Assembly (NCBI RefSeq): GCF_024508315.1
Contig: NZ_CP101987.1
Span: 3,472,001 to 3,536,000 of the forward strand
Source: Cellulomonas xiejunii
Lineage (GTDB): Bacteria > Actinomycetota > Actinomycetes > Actinomycetales > Cellulomonadaceae
Direction of reading: 5' to 3'
Length of the DNA: 64,000 nt
This document shows positions 9,199-17,797 of the stretch, one piece after another. Each line of letters opens with the position of its first letter. The stretch's first letter is position 1. The position numbers and the translations under genes are program-made. The notes beneath the pieces were generated by a model. The model saw only the letters and a program-made list of their open reading frames with translations, ran no database searches and was not told the origin of the DNA.

Positions 9199-9927
9199 GT
9201 GCCAGTCCGCCCGTCCTTCGCGCGTCGCCGCGCCCCCGCGAGCGGCACCGGCACGTCGTCGGGGGCAACCGACCGGAGCGGCGCCCGGACCGGCACCGAC
9301 ACGCCGCCGTCCGGTCGCGAGGTGCCGGTCCGCCGCCGGCGCGCACGGCTCGCCCGCGTGGTGGTGCTCCTGGTGGTCGTCGTGGGGCTCGGGCCGTTCG
9401 TCGTCGTGCAGGGTGTGGGGCAGATGGGCGTCGTGCCCGACCCGGCCGACGTCCCCGAGCGCCCCGTGGCCCTCGTCCTCGGCGCGGGCCTGCGGCCGTC
9501 GGGCGAGCCGTCGCCGTACCTGCGGCGGCGGCTCGACGCGGCGGTCGACCTGTACGAGCGCGGGGTCGTCGAGCGCGTCCTCGTCAGCGGCGACCGCTCC
9601 GGGCCGCACTACGACGAGCCGGGCGCCATGCGGGAGTACCTGCTCGCGCACGGCGTCCCCGACGACGTGGTCGTGCGGGACGACGCGGGGGTCGACACGC
9701 ACACGAGCTGCGTGCGCGCGCACGACGTGTTCGACGTCGACGCCGCCGTCGTGGTCACGCAGGACTACCACCTGCGCCGCGCCCTGTTCTCCTGCCGTTC
9801 CGCCGGGATCGACGCCGTCGGCGTCGGGGTGTCGGCGACGAGCGTGCGGCCGGTGCAGGCGGTCGGGTGGCGGCTGCGCGAGGTGCCCGCGGCCGCGAAG
9901 GCGGTTCTCGACGCCCTGGCGGGCTGA
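9199..9927 (+). CDS. DUF218/YdcF-like membrane-anchored protein
   Basis: A 242-residue protein with an Arg-rich cytoplasmic N-terminus, one transmembrane helix near residues 54-75 (VVVLLVVVVGLGPFVVV) and an extracytoplasmic DUF218 domain. Family features visible are LVLGAGLRPSGEPSPYLRRR, the VSGDRS motif, the DD-GVDTHTSC segment and TQDYHLRRA. SanA-like members of this family are linked to envelope barrier function, but the reaction is not established. The start at GTG 9199 places the basic stretch before the helix. It lies in tandem after RidA with about 100 bases between. Confidence 0.83.
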   Translation: MPVRPSFARRRAPASGTGTSSGATDRSGARTGTDTPPSGREVPVRRRRARLARVVVLLVVVVGLGPFVVVQGVGQMGVVPDPADVPERPVALVLGAGLRPSGEPSPYLRRRLDAAVDLYERGVVERVLVSGDRSGPHYDEPGAMREYLLAHGVPDDVVVRDDAGVDTHTSCVRAHDVFDVDAAVVVTQDYHLRRALFSCRSAGIDAVGVGVSATSVRPVQAVGWRLREVPAAAKAVLDALAG

Positions 9928-9983
9928 CGCGCCACGGCCGCGACGGCCAACCGGTCCGGCCCGACGCGCCGTAGGGTCGACGC

Positions 9984-10466
9984 ATGGCACGCAGCATCGC
10001 GACGACGACGACCGTCGACCTGGCCGGGCTCCTGGAGTTCGCACGGCCGCGGCACCACCTGATCCTCGTCACCACGCGCGCCGACGGACGCCCGCAGGTG
10101 TCACCGGTGAGCGGCGGCGTCGACGACGCGGGCCGGATCGTCATCTCGACCTACCCGGACCGCGCCAAGACCCGCAATGCCGAGCGCGACCCCCGCGTCA
10201 GCGTGTGCGTGCTGTCGGACGAGTGGGACGGCCCGTGGGTGCAGGTCGACGGGACTGCCGAGGTCCTGCACATGCCGCAGGCCGAGGACGCGCTCGTCGA
10301 CTACTTCCGGTGCATCGCCGGCGAGCACCCCGACTGGGACGAGTACCGCGCCGCGATGCGTCTGCAGGGCAAGAGCCTGATCCGCGTCACCCCGGAGCGC
10401 TGGGGCCCGCTCGCGACGGGTGGCTTCCCGGCCGACGTCGCCGCCCGCCTCGACGCCCAGGGCTGA
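9984..10466 (+). CDS. PPOX-class F420-dependent oxidoreductase
   Basis: A 160-residue split beta-barrel flavin/deazaflavin-binding protein. The motif LILVTTRADGRPQVSPVSGGVDDAG near residues 24-48 and STYPDRAKTRNAERDPRVSV near 53-73 match the pyridoxamine-phosphate-oxidase-like F420 reductases (Rv1155 type) common in actinobacteria. The cofactor could be F420 or FMN; the fold alone does not decide. The start is ATG 9984. The physiological substrate is unknown. Confidence 0.85.
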   Translation: MARSIATTTTVDLAGLLEFARPRHHLILVTTRADGRPQVSPVSGGVDDAGRIVISTYPDRAKTRNAERDPRVSVCVLSDEWDGPWVQVDGTAEVLHMPQAEDALVDYFRCIAGEHPDWDEYRAAMRLQGKSLIRVTPERWGPLATGGFPADVAARLDAQG

Positions 10467-10511
10467 CGCGCCGCGGCACCGACGCGACCGCCGCCACCTG
10501 GCCGGGGGCGC

Positions 10512-11153
10512 TCAGCGCGCCGGTGTGCCCGCGCCCGGGTGCACGATCAGCCACGTCGCGACCGTGACGTCGTCGGACCGGTTGCTGAGCCGGTGCGGTG
10601 TGGTGCACGCGTAGGAGATCGTGTCGCCCGCGCGCAGCACGACGCGCTCGTCGGCGAAGTCGACGGTGAGCTCGCCGCGCACGACCGTCCCGATCTCGTA
10701 CCCGACGTGCGTGACGAGCTCGTGCTGGCGGCCCGCGACGGTGTGGGGCGGGTAGGTCGACTCGAAGAAGTCGACGTCGTGCGAGACCCCGGGTGACAGG
10801 CGCCGGTACACGACACCTCCCTCCAGCGTCACCGACTCCACCTCGACCGCCCGGCGCACGACGTAGCCGTCGGGCACGGGTGTGGACAGCTCGACGTCAG
10901 GCGCGCCGGACGTGCCGCCGAAGACGTCGACGAGCGTGGCGTCCATGGCGGTGACCAGCTCGAAGAGCCGGTTCACGGACGGCCGGAGCACGCCGCGCTC
11001 GATCTGGGAGACGGCGCTGGCGGAGATGCCGAGCCGCGCCCCCACCTCCCGCAGGGTCAGCCCGCGCTCCTCGCGCAGCCCGCGCAGGCGCGCCCCCAGC
11101 TGCTCGGCGTCGAACGACGCCAGCAGGCTGCCGGTGTCCGGCGCGGTGCTCAT
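10512..11153 (-). CDS. XRE-cupin transcriptional regulator
   Basis: A 213-residue regulator. An N-terminal helix-turn-helix spans about 22-76 (TLREVGARLGISASAVSQIERG). A C-terminal cupin sensor domain spans about 130-205, with metal/ligand-type residues in GRQHELVTHVGYEIGTVVRGEL and CTTPHRL. GGGAGG lies 9 bases before ATG 11153; the upstream in-frame start at 11177 has no better site. It is divergent from the NCS1 permease and racemase genes, which it probably controls in response to a ligand bound by the cupin. A TGTGAA-N8-TTCACA inverted repeat lies in the shared promoter region. Confidence 0.88.
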   Translation of the reverse strand: MSTAPDTGSLLASFDAEQLGARLRGLREERGLTLREVGARLGISASAVSQIERGVLRPSVNRLFELVTAMDATLVDVFGGTSGAPDVELSTPVPDGYVVRRAVEVESVTLEGGVVYRRLSPGVSHDVDFFESTYPPHTVAGRQHELVTHVGYEIGTVVRGELTVDFADERVVLRAGDTISYACTTPHRLSNRSDDVTVATWLIVHPGAGTPAR

Positions 11154-11219
11154 CGGGCGACCTCCCAGGCGGATCACGCATGAAGCAGGAAGTTCACGCG
11201 TCCGAAACCTCCCCCGGGT

Positions 11220-11239
11220 TGTGAAGTCATAGATTCACA
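11220..11239. promoter_or_regulatory. Candidate operator of the XRE-cupin regulator
   Basis: A perfect TGTGAA-N8-TTCACA inverted repeat in the 245-base divergent promoter region, 67 bases upstream of the regulator start. A further TTCAC half site lies at 11193-11197. No binding data exist; the assignment rests on position and symmetry. Confidence 0.5.
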
Positions 11240-11398
11240 TCTCGGGACGGCCCAGAAGCAGGCGCTTCAGGTCGGCTCACGGTACGTGATCCCGTCCGCC
11301 CCCGGCCAGGGCGGACCCCCGGTCGGCCCACGCCGACCCTCGGCACCCCGGTGCCCGCTCGCCGCTCCCTCCCCGACGTCCCGAGTGCGAGGACCACC

Positions 11399-13072
11399 AT
11401 GACCGCTCCGCACGACCTCCCGGCCGTCCCCACGGGCACGACCGCCGCTCCCCCGGACCCGCCCGCCGCCGTCGCCCCGCTGCCCGGCACCACGCCGCAC
11501 GACCTCGTCCAGGCCGCTGGCATGCCCGTCGGCGCGGGCGAGATCAAGGCGACGTACGACCCGCGCCTGACCAACGAGGACCTCGCGCCACTGAGGAAGC
11601 AGACCTGGTCGTCGTACAACATCTTCGCGTTCTGGATGTCCGACGTGCACAGCGTCGGCGGCTACGTCACCGCCGGGTCGCTGTTCGCGCTCGGCATCGC
11701 GTCCTGGCAGGTGCTCGTCGCGCTCGTCGTCGGCATCGTCATCGTCCAGGTGTTCTGCAACCTCGTCGCCAAGCCCAGCCAGAAGACGGGAGTGCCGTAC
11801 CCCGTCATCAACCGCGCCGTGTTCGGCGTGCTCGGCGCCAACATCCCCGCCGTCATCCGCGGCCTCATCGCCGTGGCCTGGTACGGCGTGCAGACGTTCC
11901 TCGCGGCCGAGGCCCTCAACATCATCTTCCTCAAGTTCGTCCCCGGTGCCGAAGGGCTGCTCGAGCCCTCGTTCCTCGGGCTCGCGGCGCTCGGGTGGAT
12001 CTCGTACGCGATCCTCTGGGTCGCGCAGGCGGCGCTGTTCTGGAACGGCATGGAGACGATCCGGCACTTCATCGACTGGGCCGGGCCCGCGGTGTACGTC
12101 GTCATGATCGCGCTGGCGGCCTACCTCGTGTCCGAGGCCGGCTGGCAGAACATCTCGCTCAACCTGTCGTCCGGCCCGCCGATGACGTTCGCCGCGTCGA
12201 TCCCCGTGATGTTCTCCGCCATCGCGCTGGTCGTGTCGTACTTCTCCGGCCCGATGCTGAACTTCGGCGACTTCGCGCGGTACGGACGGTCGTTCGCGGC
12301 AGTCAAGAAGGGCAACTTCCTCGGCCTGCCGATCAACTTCCTGTTCTTCTCGCTGCTCACCGTGGTCTGCGCGTCGGCGACCGTGCCCGTCTTCGGCGAG
12401 CTGATGACCGACCCCATCAAGACCGTCGAGGCGATCGACACCCCGTTCGCGATCCTGCTCGGCGGGCTGACCTTCGTCACCGCGACCGTCGGCATCAACA
12501 TCGTCGCCAACTTCATCTCCCCCGCGTTCGACTTCTCCAACGTCTCCCCGCAGCGCATCTCGTGGCGCACGGGCGGCATGATCGCGGCCGTCGGCTCCGT
12601 GCTCCTCACGCCGTGGAACTGGTACGCCAACGACGAGGCGATCCACTACACGCTCGGGGTGCTGGGCGCGCTCATCGGCCCGTTGTTCGGCATCCTCATC
12701 GCCGGGTACTACGTCATCGGCAAGCAGCGCGTGCACGTCGACGACATGTTCACCATGGCCCCCACCGGCCGGTACTGGTACACCCGCGGGTACAACCGCA
12801 ACGCGCTGGCGACCGTCATCGGGTCGGGCCTGGTCGCCGTCGCCACGGCGGTCCTGCCCAAGCTCGCGGCCTCGCTCGGACTGTTCGACGTCACGTGGAT
12901 CGCGTCGTACTCGTGGTTCATCGGCTGCGGCCTCGGGTTCGCGATGTTCGTCTTCCTCGAGCGGCGCAACCCGCAGATCCCGACGCTCGACGCGTCCGAC
13001 CCGCACGTGTCCGACGGCACGCAGGACGCGCCGGTGGTCGTCAGCCACCACGCCGAGCCCACGGGCTCCTGA
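11399..13072 (+). CDS. NCS1-family nucleobase/hydantoin permease
   Basis: A 557-residue membrane transporter with about 12 hydrophobic segments. The NCS1 signature is visible after the first cytoplasmic stretch: LTNEDLAPLRKQTWSSYNIF followed by WMSDVHSVGGY. Family members (Mhp1, PucI, cytosine or allantoin permeases) are Na+- or H+-coupled symporters. GAGGA precedes ATG 11399. The adjacent hydantoin/allantoin racemase-type gene and divergent cupin regulator suggest hydantoin, allantoin or a similar ureide as substrate. No hydrolase is present beside it. Confidence 0.88.
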   Translation: MTAPHDLPAVPTGTTAAPPDPPAAVAPLPGTTPHDLVQAAGMPVGAGEIKATYDPRLTNEDLAPLRKQTWSSYNIFAFWMSDVHSVGGYVTAGSLFALGIASWQVLVALVVGIVIVQVFCNLVAKPSQKTGVPYPVINRAVFGVLGANIPAVIRGLIAVAWYGVQTFLAAEALNIIFLKFVPGAEGLLEPSFLGLAALGWISYAILWVAQAALFWNGMETIRHFIDWAGPAVYVVMIALAAYLVSEAGWQNISLNLSSGPPMTFAASIPVMFSAIALVVSYFSGPMLNFGDFARYGRSFAAVKKGNFLGLPINFLFFSLLTVVCASATVPVFGELMTDPIKTVEAIDTPFAILLGGLTFVTATVGINIVANFISPAFDFSNVSPQRISWRTGGMIAAVGSVLLTPWNWYANDEAIHYTLGVLGALIGPLFGILIAGYYVIGKQRVHVDDMFTMAPTGRYWYTRGYNRNALATVIGSGLVAVATAVLPKLAASLGLFDVTWIASYSWFIGCGLGFAMFVFLERRNPQIPTLDASDPHVSDGTQDAPVVVSHHAEPTGS

Positions 13073-13080
13073 GGCGCGTC

Positions 13081-13851
13081 GTGCCCGACGACATCCGGAT
13101 CCGGGTCGTCAACCCGAACACCACCCGGGCGATGACCGACCTCGTCGGTCGGTCCGCCCGGGTGGTGGCCGGGCCCGGCGTGCACGTCGACGCGGTGCAG
13201 CCCACCACGGGGCCCGCGTCGATCGAGAGCCACTACGAGGAGGCGCTGGCCGCCGTCGGGGTGCTCGAGCAGGTGCGCCGCGGCGAAGCCGAGGGGGTCG
13301 ACGCGTACGTCGTCGCGTGCTTCGGGGACCCGGGGCTCGACGCGGCGCGCGAGGTCGCCTGCGGCCCGGTGCTCGGCATCGCGGAGGCGGCGTTCCACGC
13401 GGCGGCGATGGTCGCGCGGCGGTTCAGCGTGGTGACGACGCTGGGCCGGACCGTGGGCCGCGCGTACGAGCTGCTCGACCGGTACGGGTACGCGGGCGCG
13501 TGCGCCGGGGTGCACGCGTGCGAGATCCCGGTGCTGGCGATCGAGGCGCCCGGCGCGCTGGCCCGGGTCACGGCGGCGTGCCGCGCCGCGGTCGAGGCCG
13601 ACGACGTGGACGCGGTGGTGCTCGGCTGCGCGGGCATGGCGGCGTACACGCAACGGCTGTCCGACGCGGTCGGCGTGCCCGTCGTCGACGGGGTCGCGGC
13701 GGCGACGACGTTCGTCGCCGGGCTCGTCCGGGCGGGCCTGCGCACGTCGACGCGCTCGGAGTACGCACCCCCGCCGCCCAAGCCGGTGCCCGGGCTGCTC
13801 GGCGGGTTCGCGATCACCTCACCCGCCGCGCTGGCGGCGGTCCCGCACTGA
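13081..13851 (+). CDS. Hydantoin racemase-like protein (Asp/Glu racemase superfamily)
   Basis: A 256-residue cytosolic protein with the two catalytic cysteines of the superfamily, Cys80 in VVACFGDPG and Cys183 in VLGCAGM, and the N-terminal VVNPNTTRAMTD motif typical of hydantoin/allantoin racemases. It would epimerise a 5-substituted hydantoin or allantoin by two-base chemistry. The GTG start lies 8 bases after the permease stop, so the two form an operon. A Pro-rich C-terminal tail (PPPPKPVPG) is unusual for the family and probably flexible. Confidence 0.87.
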   Translation: MPDDIRIRVVNPNTTRAMTDLVGRSARVVAGPGVHVDAVQPTTGPASIESHYEEALAAVGVLEQVRRGEAEGVDAYVVACFGDPGLDAAREVACGPVLGIAEAAFHAAAMVARRFSVVTTLGRTVGRAYELLDRYGYAGACAGVHACEIPVLAIEAPGALARVTAACRAAVEADDVDAVVLGCAGMAAYTQRLSDAVGVPVVDGVAAATTFVAGLVRAGLRTSTRSEYAPPPPKPVPGLLGGFAITSPAALAAVPH

Positions 13852-13868
13852 GTCCTTCGGCGCCCCGG

Positions 13869-13955
13869 CCGCGAGACCGGGCTCCGGTCGCGCCTCACCC
13901 GTCGTGAGCCGCCCGAGCCCGGTCTCGCGGCGCGCTCGTCCCACGACGTGGGCGC
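13869..13955. repeat. Dispersed palindromic repeat, copy B
   Basis: A perfect 16-bp inverted repeat (CCGCGAGACCGGGCTC at 13869-13884, its complement at 13915-13930, 30-base loop) followed by the CCCACGACGTGGG palindrome at 13940-13952. Read on the minus strand, the order CCCAC/GTGGG then CCGCGAGACCGGGCTC matches copy A at 3861-3942 over about 45 bases with few differences. It lies between the convergent racemase and thioesterase genes and may serve as a bidirectional terminator. Confidence 0.7.
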
Positions 13956-13956
13956 C

Positions 13957-14442
13957 TCACCAGCCGCGCAGCTCGGGCGACTCCCCGGGGAACGCCGCGA
14001 ACACCGCGCGCTCCTCGTCCGTGAACGACCGCGGCGTGTACGTCGCACGGTCGAGCTGCACCATCCGCGAGCGCGCCCGCAGCGCGACGGCGGCCCCGGG
14101 CTGCTCACCGTCGAGGACCTCGTACGCGAAGTCCACGGACGAGCGGCCCAGCCGCGGCACCCACACCTCCACCACGACGGGCGCGGGCCGGAACCGGATG
14201 GGCGCGAGGTAGTCGATCTCATGCTTGACGACGACCAGCAGCGAGGCCGTCATCGCGCCGACCTCGTCGACCCCCATGCGGGGGAAGAGCGCGAACCGCG
14301 CGTCGTCGAGGTACCGCAGGAACGCCGCGTTGTTAACGTGGCCGAACAGGTCGACGTCGGACCAGCGCACCTGCATGACGACGCGACCGCGGCCGTGGTG
14401 GGGCGGCCGGGGTGTCAGGGTGAGGCCGGTCGTCTCGTCCAT
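13957..14442 (-). CDS. Acyl-CoA thioesterase (hotdog fold)
   Basis: A 161-residue hotdog-fold protein of the 4-hydroxybenzoyl-CoA thioesterase/YbgC type. The motif RWSDVDLFGHVNNAAFLRYLDDAR near residues 25-48 carries the catalytic Asp and the HVNN segment. Such enzymes hydrolyse short or aromatic acyl-CoA thioesters in the cytosol; the actual acyl group cannot be told. The length is normal and the start is ATG 14442. It is convergent with the racemase gene and divergent from the sirtuin. Confidence 0.87.
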   Translation of the reverse strand: MDETTGLTLTPRPPHHGRGRVVMQVRWSDVDLFGHVNNAAFLRYLDDARFALFPRMGVDEVGAMTASLLVVVKHEIDYLAPIRFRPAPVVVEVWVPRLGRSSVDFAYEVLDGEQPGAAVALRARSRMVQLDRATYTPRSFTDEERAVFAAFPGESPELRGW

Positions 14443-14492
14443 GCCCTCACGTTACGTGGGCGCGGGTCGCTCCCGGAGACGAGAATGGCACC

Positions 14493-15233
14493 GTGCCGCA
14501 TCACGCCGACCCCCCGACCGTCACCGTCCTCACGGGCGCCGGCATCTCGACCGCGGCGGGCATCCCCGACTTCCGGGGGCCGCAGGGCGTCTGGACGCGC
14601 GACCCCGCGTCGGTGAACCTGCTCGACATCGGCCCCTACGTGCGGGACGTGACCGTGCGGGAGCGGGGCTGGCGCGCGTGGGCGGAGCACGCCGTGTGGG
14701 ACGCCCGGCCCACGGCCGCGCACCGTGCGCTCGTGGACCTGGAGCGCGCCGGTGCGCTGATCGCGGTGCTGACGCAGAACTTCGACGGCCTGCACCAGCG
14801 CGCGGGCAGCTCGCCCGAGCGGGTCGTGGAGCTGCACGGGACGCTGACGACCACGTCGTGCCTGCGCTGCGGGGAGACGACCCCGACCCGGGACGTGCTC
14901 GCGCGCCTGCCTGCCGAGCCGGACCCACGCTGCGTCGTGTGCGGCGGGGTCCTCAAGCCGGACGTCGTGTACTTCGGTGAGCTCCTGCCCGACGACGCGC
15001 TGCAGCGTGCTGTCGCGGCGGCCACGGACGCGCACACGCTGGTCGCGGTCGGCACGACGCTCACGGTCCACCCCGTCGCCGGCCTCGTGCCGCTGGCCGT
15101 GGAGTCGGGCGCGCGGCTCGTCGTCGTCAACGCCGAGCCGACGCCGTACGACCACCTGGCCGACGAGGTCCTGCGCGACCCGATCGACGAGGTGCTGCCC
15201 GCGCTGGTCGCGGACCTGGTCGCGTCCCGCTGA
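14493..15233 (+). CDS. Sir2-family NAD-dependent protein deacylase
   Basis: A 246-residue sirtuin with all key elements: NAD-binding GAGIST at 15-20, IPDFRGPQGVW at 24-34, QNFDGLH at 95-101, catalytic His115 in ELHG and a zinc ribbon with Cys123, Cys126, Cys147 and Cys150. It removes acyl groups from lysines using NAD+, giving nicotinamide and O-acyl-ADP-ribose. The class III desuccinylase Tyr/Arg pair is not obvious, so simple deacetylation is more likely. The start is GTG 14493, 50 bases from the divergent thioesterase. Confidence 0.92.
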   Translation: MPHHADPPTVTVLTGAGISTAAGIPDFRGPQGVWTRDPASVNLLDIGPYVRDVTVRERGWRAWAEHAVWDARPTAAHRALVDLERAGALIAVLTQNFDGLHQRAGSSPERVVELHGTLTTTSCLRCGETTPTRDVLARLPAEPDPRCVVCGGVLKPDVVYFGELLPDDALQRAVAAATDAHTLVAVGTTLTVHPVAGLVPLAVESGARLVVVNAEPTPYDHLADEVLRDPIDEVLPALVADLVASR

Positions 15234-15281
15234 ACCGGACGACGGGGTCCTGCCCGGGGCCACCGTGGTAGGAACGTCAAC

Positions 15282-15899
15282 GTGCCGACGCCCGACGAGA
15301 TCACCCGTCACCACGACGCGACCGAGGTGATCTGGGTCGACGCCCACCCGACGGGCTGGACGCTGCGGATCGAGGAGCCGGACCCCGCATGGACGCAGCG
15401 CTACGACGAGCAGGCGGCGGCGATCGCGGCCGCCCTCGGTGAGCGCCTCCTGCACCTCCAGCACGTCGGCTCCACGTCCGTGCCGGGACTGCCGGCCAAG
15501 CCCGTCGTCGACATCGACCTCACCGTGGCCGACCCCACCGACGAGGCGGCCTACGTCCCCGACCTCGAGGCCCTGGGCTACGTGCACTGGTTCACCGAGC
15601 CCGCCTGGCACCAGCACCGCCTGCTCAAGCACCTGGACGAGCCCCGGGTGCACCTGCACGTCTTCGGGCCGGACTGCCCCGAGGTGGTCCGCCACGGGAT
15701 GTTCCGCGACTGGCTGCGGGCCCACCAGGAGGACCGCGAGAGGTACGCCGAGGCGAAGCGCAGCGCCGCCGCGCGGACGACGGCCACGGGTCACGACAAC
15801 GGCGCTGTCGGGTTCCAGATGCGCTACAACCAGGTCAAGGAGCCGGTCGTGCGCGAGATCTACGACCGGATGTTCCGCGCCGCCGGGCTGCTGGGCTGA
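15282..15899 (+). CDS. GrpB-family (UPF0157) protein
   Basis: A 205-residue cytosolic protein of the GrpB/UPF0157 family, which has a nucleotidyltransferase-like fold. Visible family segments are HVGSTSVPGLPAKPVVDIDL with the paired Asp residues (about 63-82) and HLHVFGPDCPE followed by RHGMFRDWLRAH. The function is unknown in this family; some members are fused to CoaE (dephospho-CoA kinase). The start is GTG 15282, the length is normal, and it is in tandem with the sirtuin after 48 bases. Confidence 0.85.
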   Translation: MPTPDEITRHHDATEVIWVDAHPTGWTLRIEEPDPAWTQRYDEQAAAIAAALGERLLHLQHVGSTSVPGLPAKPVVDIDLTVADPTDEAAYVPDLEALGYVHWFTEPAWHQHRLLKHLDEPRVHLHVFGPDCPEVVRHGMFRDWLRAHQEDRERYAEAKRSAAARTTATGHDNGAVGFQMRYNQVKEPVVREIYDRMFRAAGLLG

Positions 15900-15915
15900 C
15901 GACCTGCGGGCGCGG

Positions 15916-16479
15916 TCAGGTGAGCCAGTCGCGGACCGCGGCGACGACGGGTGCGTCGGCCGGGCCGTGCGTGCCGGGGACGACGACGAGCGTCACCGGG
16001 CCGGTCACCGCGGCGAGGTGCGCGGTCAGCTCGTCGGGGGTGCCGAACGGGTCGGCCGCGCCGCTGACGGCGAGCACGGGCACGTCGACGCGTGGCAGGT
16101 GCTCGATGCGCAGCGTCTGCGGCCTGCCAGGCGGGTGCAGGGGGTAGGACAGCAGCAGCAGTCCGGCGACCGCGAGCCCGTCCGCGACGGCCATCGAGCT
16201 CATGCGCCCGCCGAACGACCGTCCGCCGACCACGAGCCGGTCGGTCGCCACGCCCAGCTCGGCGGCGAAGGCGTCGGCCTCCTCGCGGACGCGCGCCGGT
16301 GCGACCTTCGCCCCTCGCGGCAGGTCGACGCGCCGCACCGCCAGCCCGGCGGCCGTCAGCGCGGTGTCGAGCGCGACGAGGGTGCGGTTGTCCCGCGTCG
16401 CACCCGCCCCGGGGGTCAGCAGCACCCCCGCGACGTCGACCGGCCCGGACCCCGCCCGCAGCACCCGCACGTCCACCAT
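15916..16479 (-). CDS. Small alpha/beta hydrolase (Tex30/KANL3-like)
   Basis: A 187-residue alpha/beta-fold hydrolase. The nucleophile elbow reads GRSFGGR (Ser near 94), a later Asp is in SGAADPFGTPDEL (about 145) and the C-terminal His is in VPGTHGPAD (about 170), so the triad is intact. An N-terminal LLTPGAGATRDN stretch fits the family that includes mammalian Tex30 and the KANL3 C-terminus. The substrate is unknown. The start is ATG 16479; upstream lies the 75-bp tandem palindromic repeat, which therefore sits in its 5' region. Confidence 0.85.
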   Translation of the reverse strand: MVDVRVLRAGSGPVDVAGVLLTPGAGATRDNRTLVALDTALTAAGLAVRRVDLPRGAKVAPARVREEADAFAAELGVATDRLVVGGRSFGGRMSSMAVADGLAVAGLLLLSYPLHPPGRPQTLRIEHLPRVDVPVLAVSGAADPFGTPDELTAHLAAVTGPVTLVVVPGTHGPADAPVVAAVRDWLT

Positions 16480-16508
16480 CCCCCCATCCTCCGCCCACCC
16501 CCAGGTTC

Positions 16509-16722
16509 GCGAGAGTGCAATCCAGTCACCCGGCGAGGTGACTGGATCGCACCCTCACCACCACGGGGGTGGCGTTCCAGGGCGCGAGAGTGCAATCCAG
16601 TCACCCGGCGAGGTGACTGGATCGCACCCTCACCACCACGGGGGTGGCGTTCCAGGGCGCGAGAGTGCAATCCAGTCACCCGGTGAGGTGACTGGATCGC
16701 ACTCTCACCACCACGGGGGTGG
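16509..16722. repeat. Three tandem 75-bp palindromic repeats
   Basis: This 322-base gene-free stretch lies between divergent genes and holds three copies of a 75-base unit starting at 16509, 16584 and 16659. Each unit contains a near-perfect 20-bp stem, GAGAGTGCAATCCAGTCACC with its complement (two mismatches in copies 1 and 2, one in copy 3), around a 6-base loop. A short CACCACGGGGGTG stem follows. The same GAGAGNGCRATCCAG core recurs near 57.5 and 61.5 kb. A spacer-and-repeat pattern of CRISPR type is absent. Confidence 0.85.
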
Positions 16723-16801
16723 GCGCCGGTCACCGCTGCTCCGTGGACATCACCCTGTGGGCGGTGCGGATCACCGGCGCGCCCCAGGTAGCGTGCCCGC
16801 C

Positions 16802-17794
16802 GTGAGCCGCGACACCGTCCCCCCGTCCGACCGCACCAAGGCCGGTGCGCTGTGCGAACGCATCGACGCGGTGTTCGAGCAGCGTGTCGTCGGGCAGGCA
16901 CAGCTGCGGCAGTCGCTCGTCGTCGCGCTGATGTGCGGTGGCCACGTCCTGCTGGAGTCCGTCCCGGGGCTGGCGAAGACGACGGCCGCGCAGACGCTCG
17001 CGCAGGCGGTGTCGGGCTCGTTCCACCGCATCCAGTGCACGCCGGACCTCATGCCGTCGGACATCGTCGGGACCCAGGTCTTCAACTACGGGACGTCGCA
17101 GTTCACGACGCAGCTCGGCCCGGTGCACGCGAACGTCGTGCTGCTCGACGAGATCAACCGGTCCTCCGCCAAGACCCAGTCCGCGATGCTCGAGGCCATG
17201 CAGGAGCGGCAGACGACGATCGCCGGAGAGGTCCACCCGGTGCCGTCGCCGTTCATGGTCCTCGCGACGCAGAACCCCATCGAGGAGGAGGGCACGCACG
17301 TGCTGCCCGAGGCCCAGATGGACCGGTTCCTGCTCAAGGAGGTCCTCGACTACCCGGACGCCGACGAGGAGGTCGAGATCCTCGAGCGCATCTCCGACGG
17401 TCGCATGACGCGCGCGCTGCGCAGCGACCGCCTGGGCCTCGACGAGGTCGCGTGGCTGCAGCGCACGGTCGACCAGGTGTACGTGGACCGCGCCATCCGC
17501 CGGTACGTGGTCGACCTGGTCGCCACCACGCGCGGCCGCGGCCCCGTCCAGGTGCCGGGGCTGGACCGGCTGGTCCGGATGGGTGCCAGCCCTCGCGGGT
17601 CGATCTCCCTCATGCGCGTCGCGCAGGCGGTCGCGCTGCGGGCCGGACGCGGGCACGTCGTCCCGGAGGACGTGCACGCCATGCGCAACGCCGTGCTGCG
17701 GCACCGGATCGTGCGGTCGTTCGACGCGATCGCCGACGACGTCTCGACGGAGTCGATCATCACGTCCGTCTTCGACGCGGTCCCGGTGCCCTGA
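16802..17794 (+). CDS. MoxR-family AAA+ ATPase
   Basis: A 330-residue AAA+ chaperone-like ATPase. Visible are Walker A ESVPGLAKT near 49-58, Walker B VVLLDEINR near 111-119, sensor-1 ATQNPIE near 152 and the MoxR-typical GTHVLPEAQMDRFLL segment. MoxR proteins act with vWA partners to assemble or activate enzyme complexes. It heads a tightly packed operon with DUF58, a membrane protein, two vWA proteins and a TPR protein, the Bat-like arrangement. GTG 16802 gives the normal length. Confidence 0.93.
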   Translation: MSRDTVPPSDRTKAGALCERIDAVFEQRVVGQAQLRQSLVVALMCGGHVLLESVPGLAKTTAAQTLAQAVSGSFHRIQCTPDLMPSDIVGTQVFNYGTSQFTTQLGPVHANVVLLDEINRSSAKTQSAMLEAMQERQTTIAGEVHPVPSPFMVLATQNPIEEEGTHVLPEAQMDRFLLKEVLDYPDADEEVEILERISDGRMTRALRSDRLGLDEVAWLQRTVDQVYVDRAIRRYVVDLVATTRGRGPVQVPGLDRLVRMGASPRGSISLMRVAQAVALRAGRGHVVPEDVHAMRNAVLRHRIVRSFDAIADDVSTESIITSVFDAVPVP

Positions 17795-17797
17795 CCC

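Noticed and set aside
13081..13851. Glutamate racemase for peptidoglycan
   Set aside because: The VVNPNTT start and Cys spacing fit hydantoin racemases, and the permease context does not suit MurI.
16509..16722. Tandem repeats resembling a CRISPR array
   Set aside because: The 75-base units are contiguous and nearly identical, with no unique spacers and no cas genes nearby.
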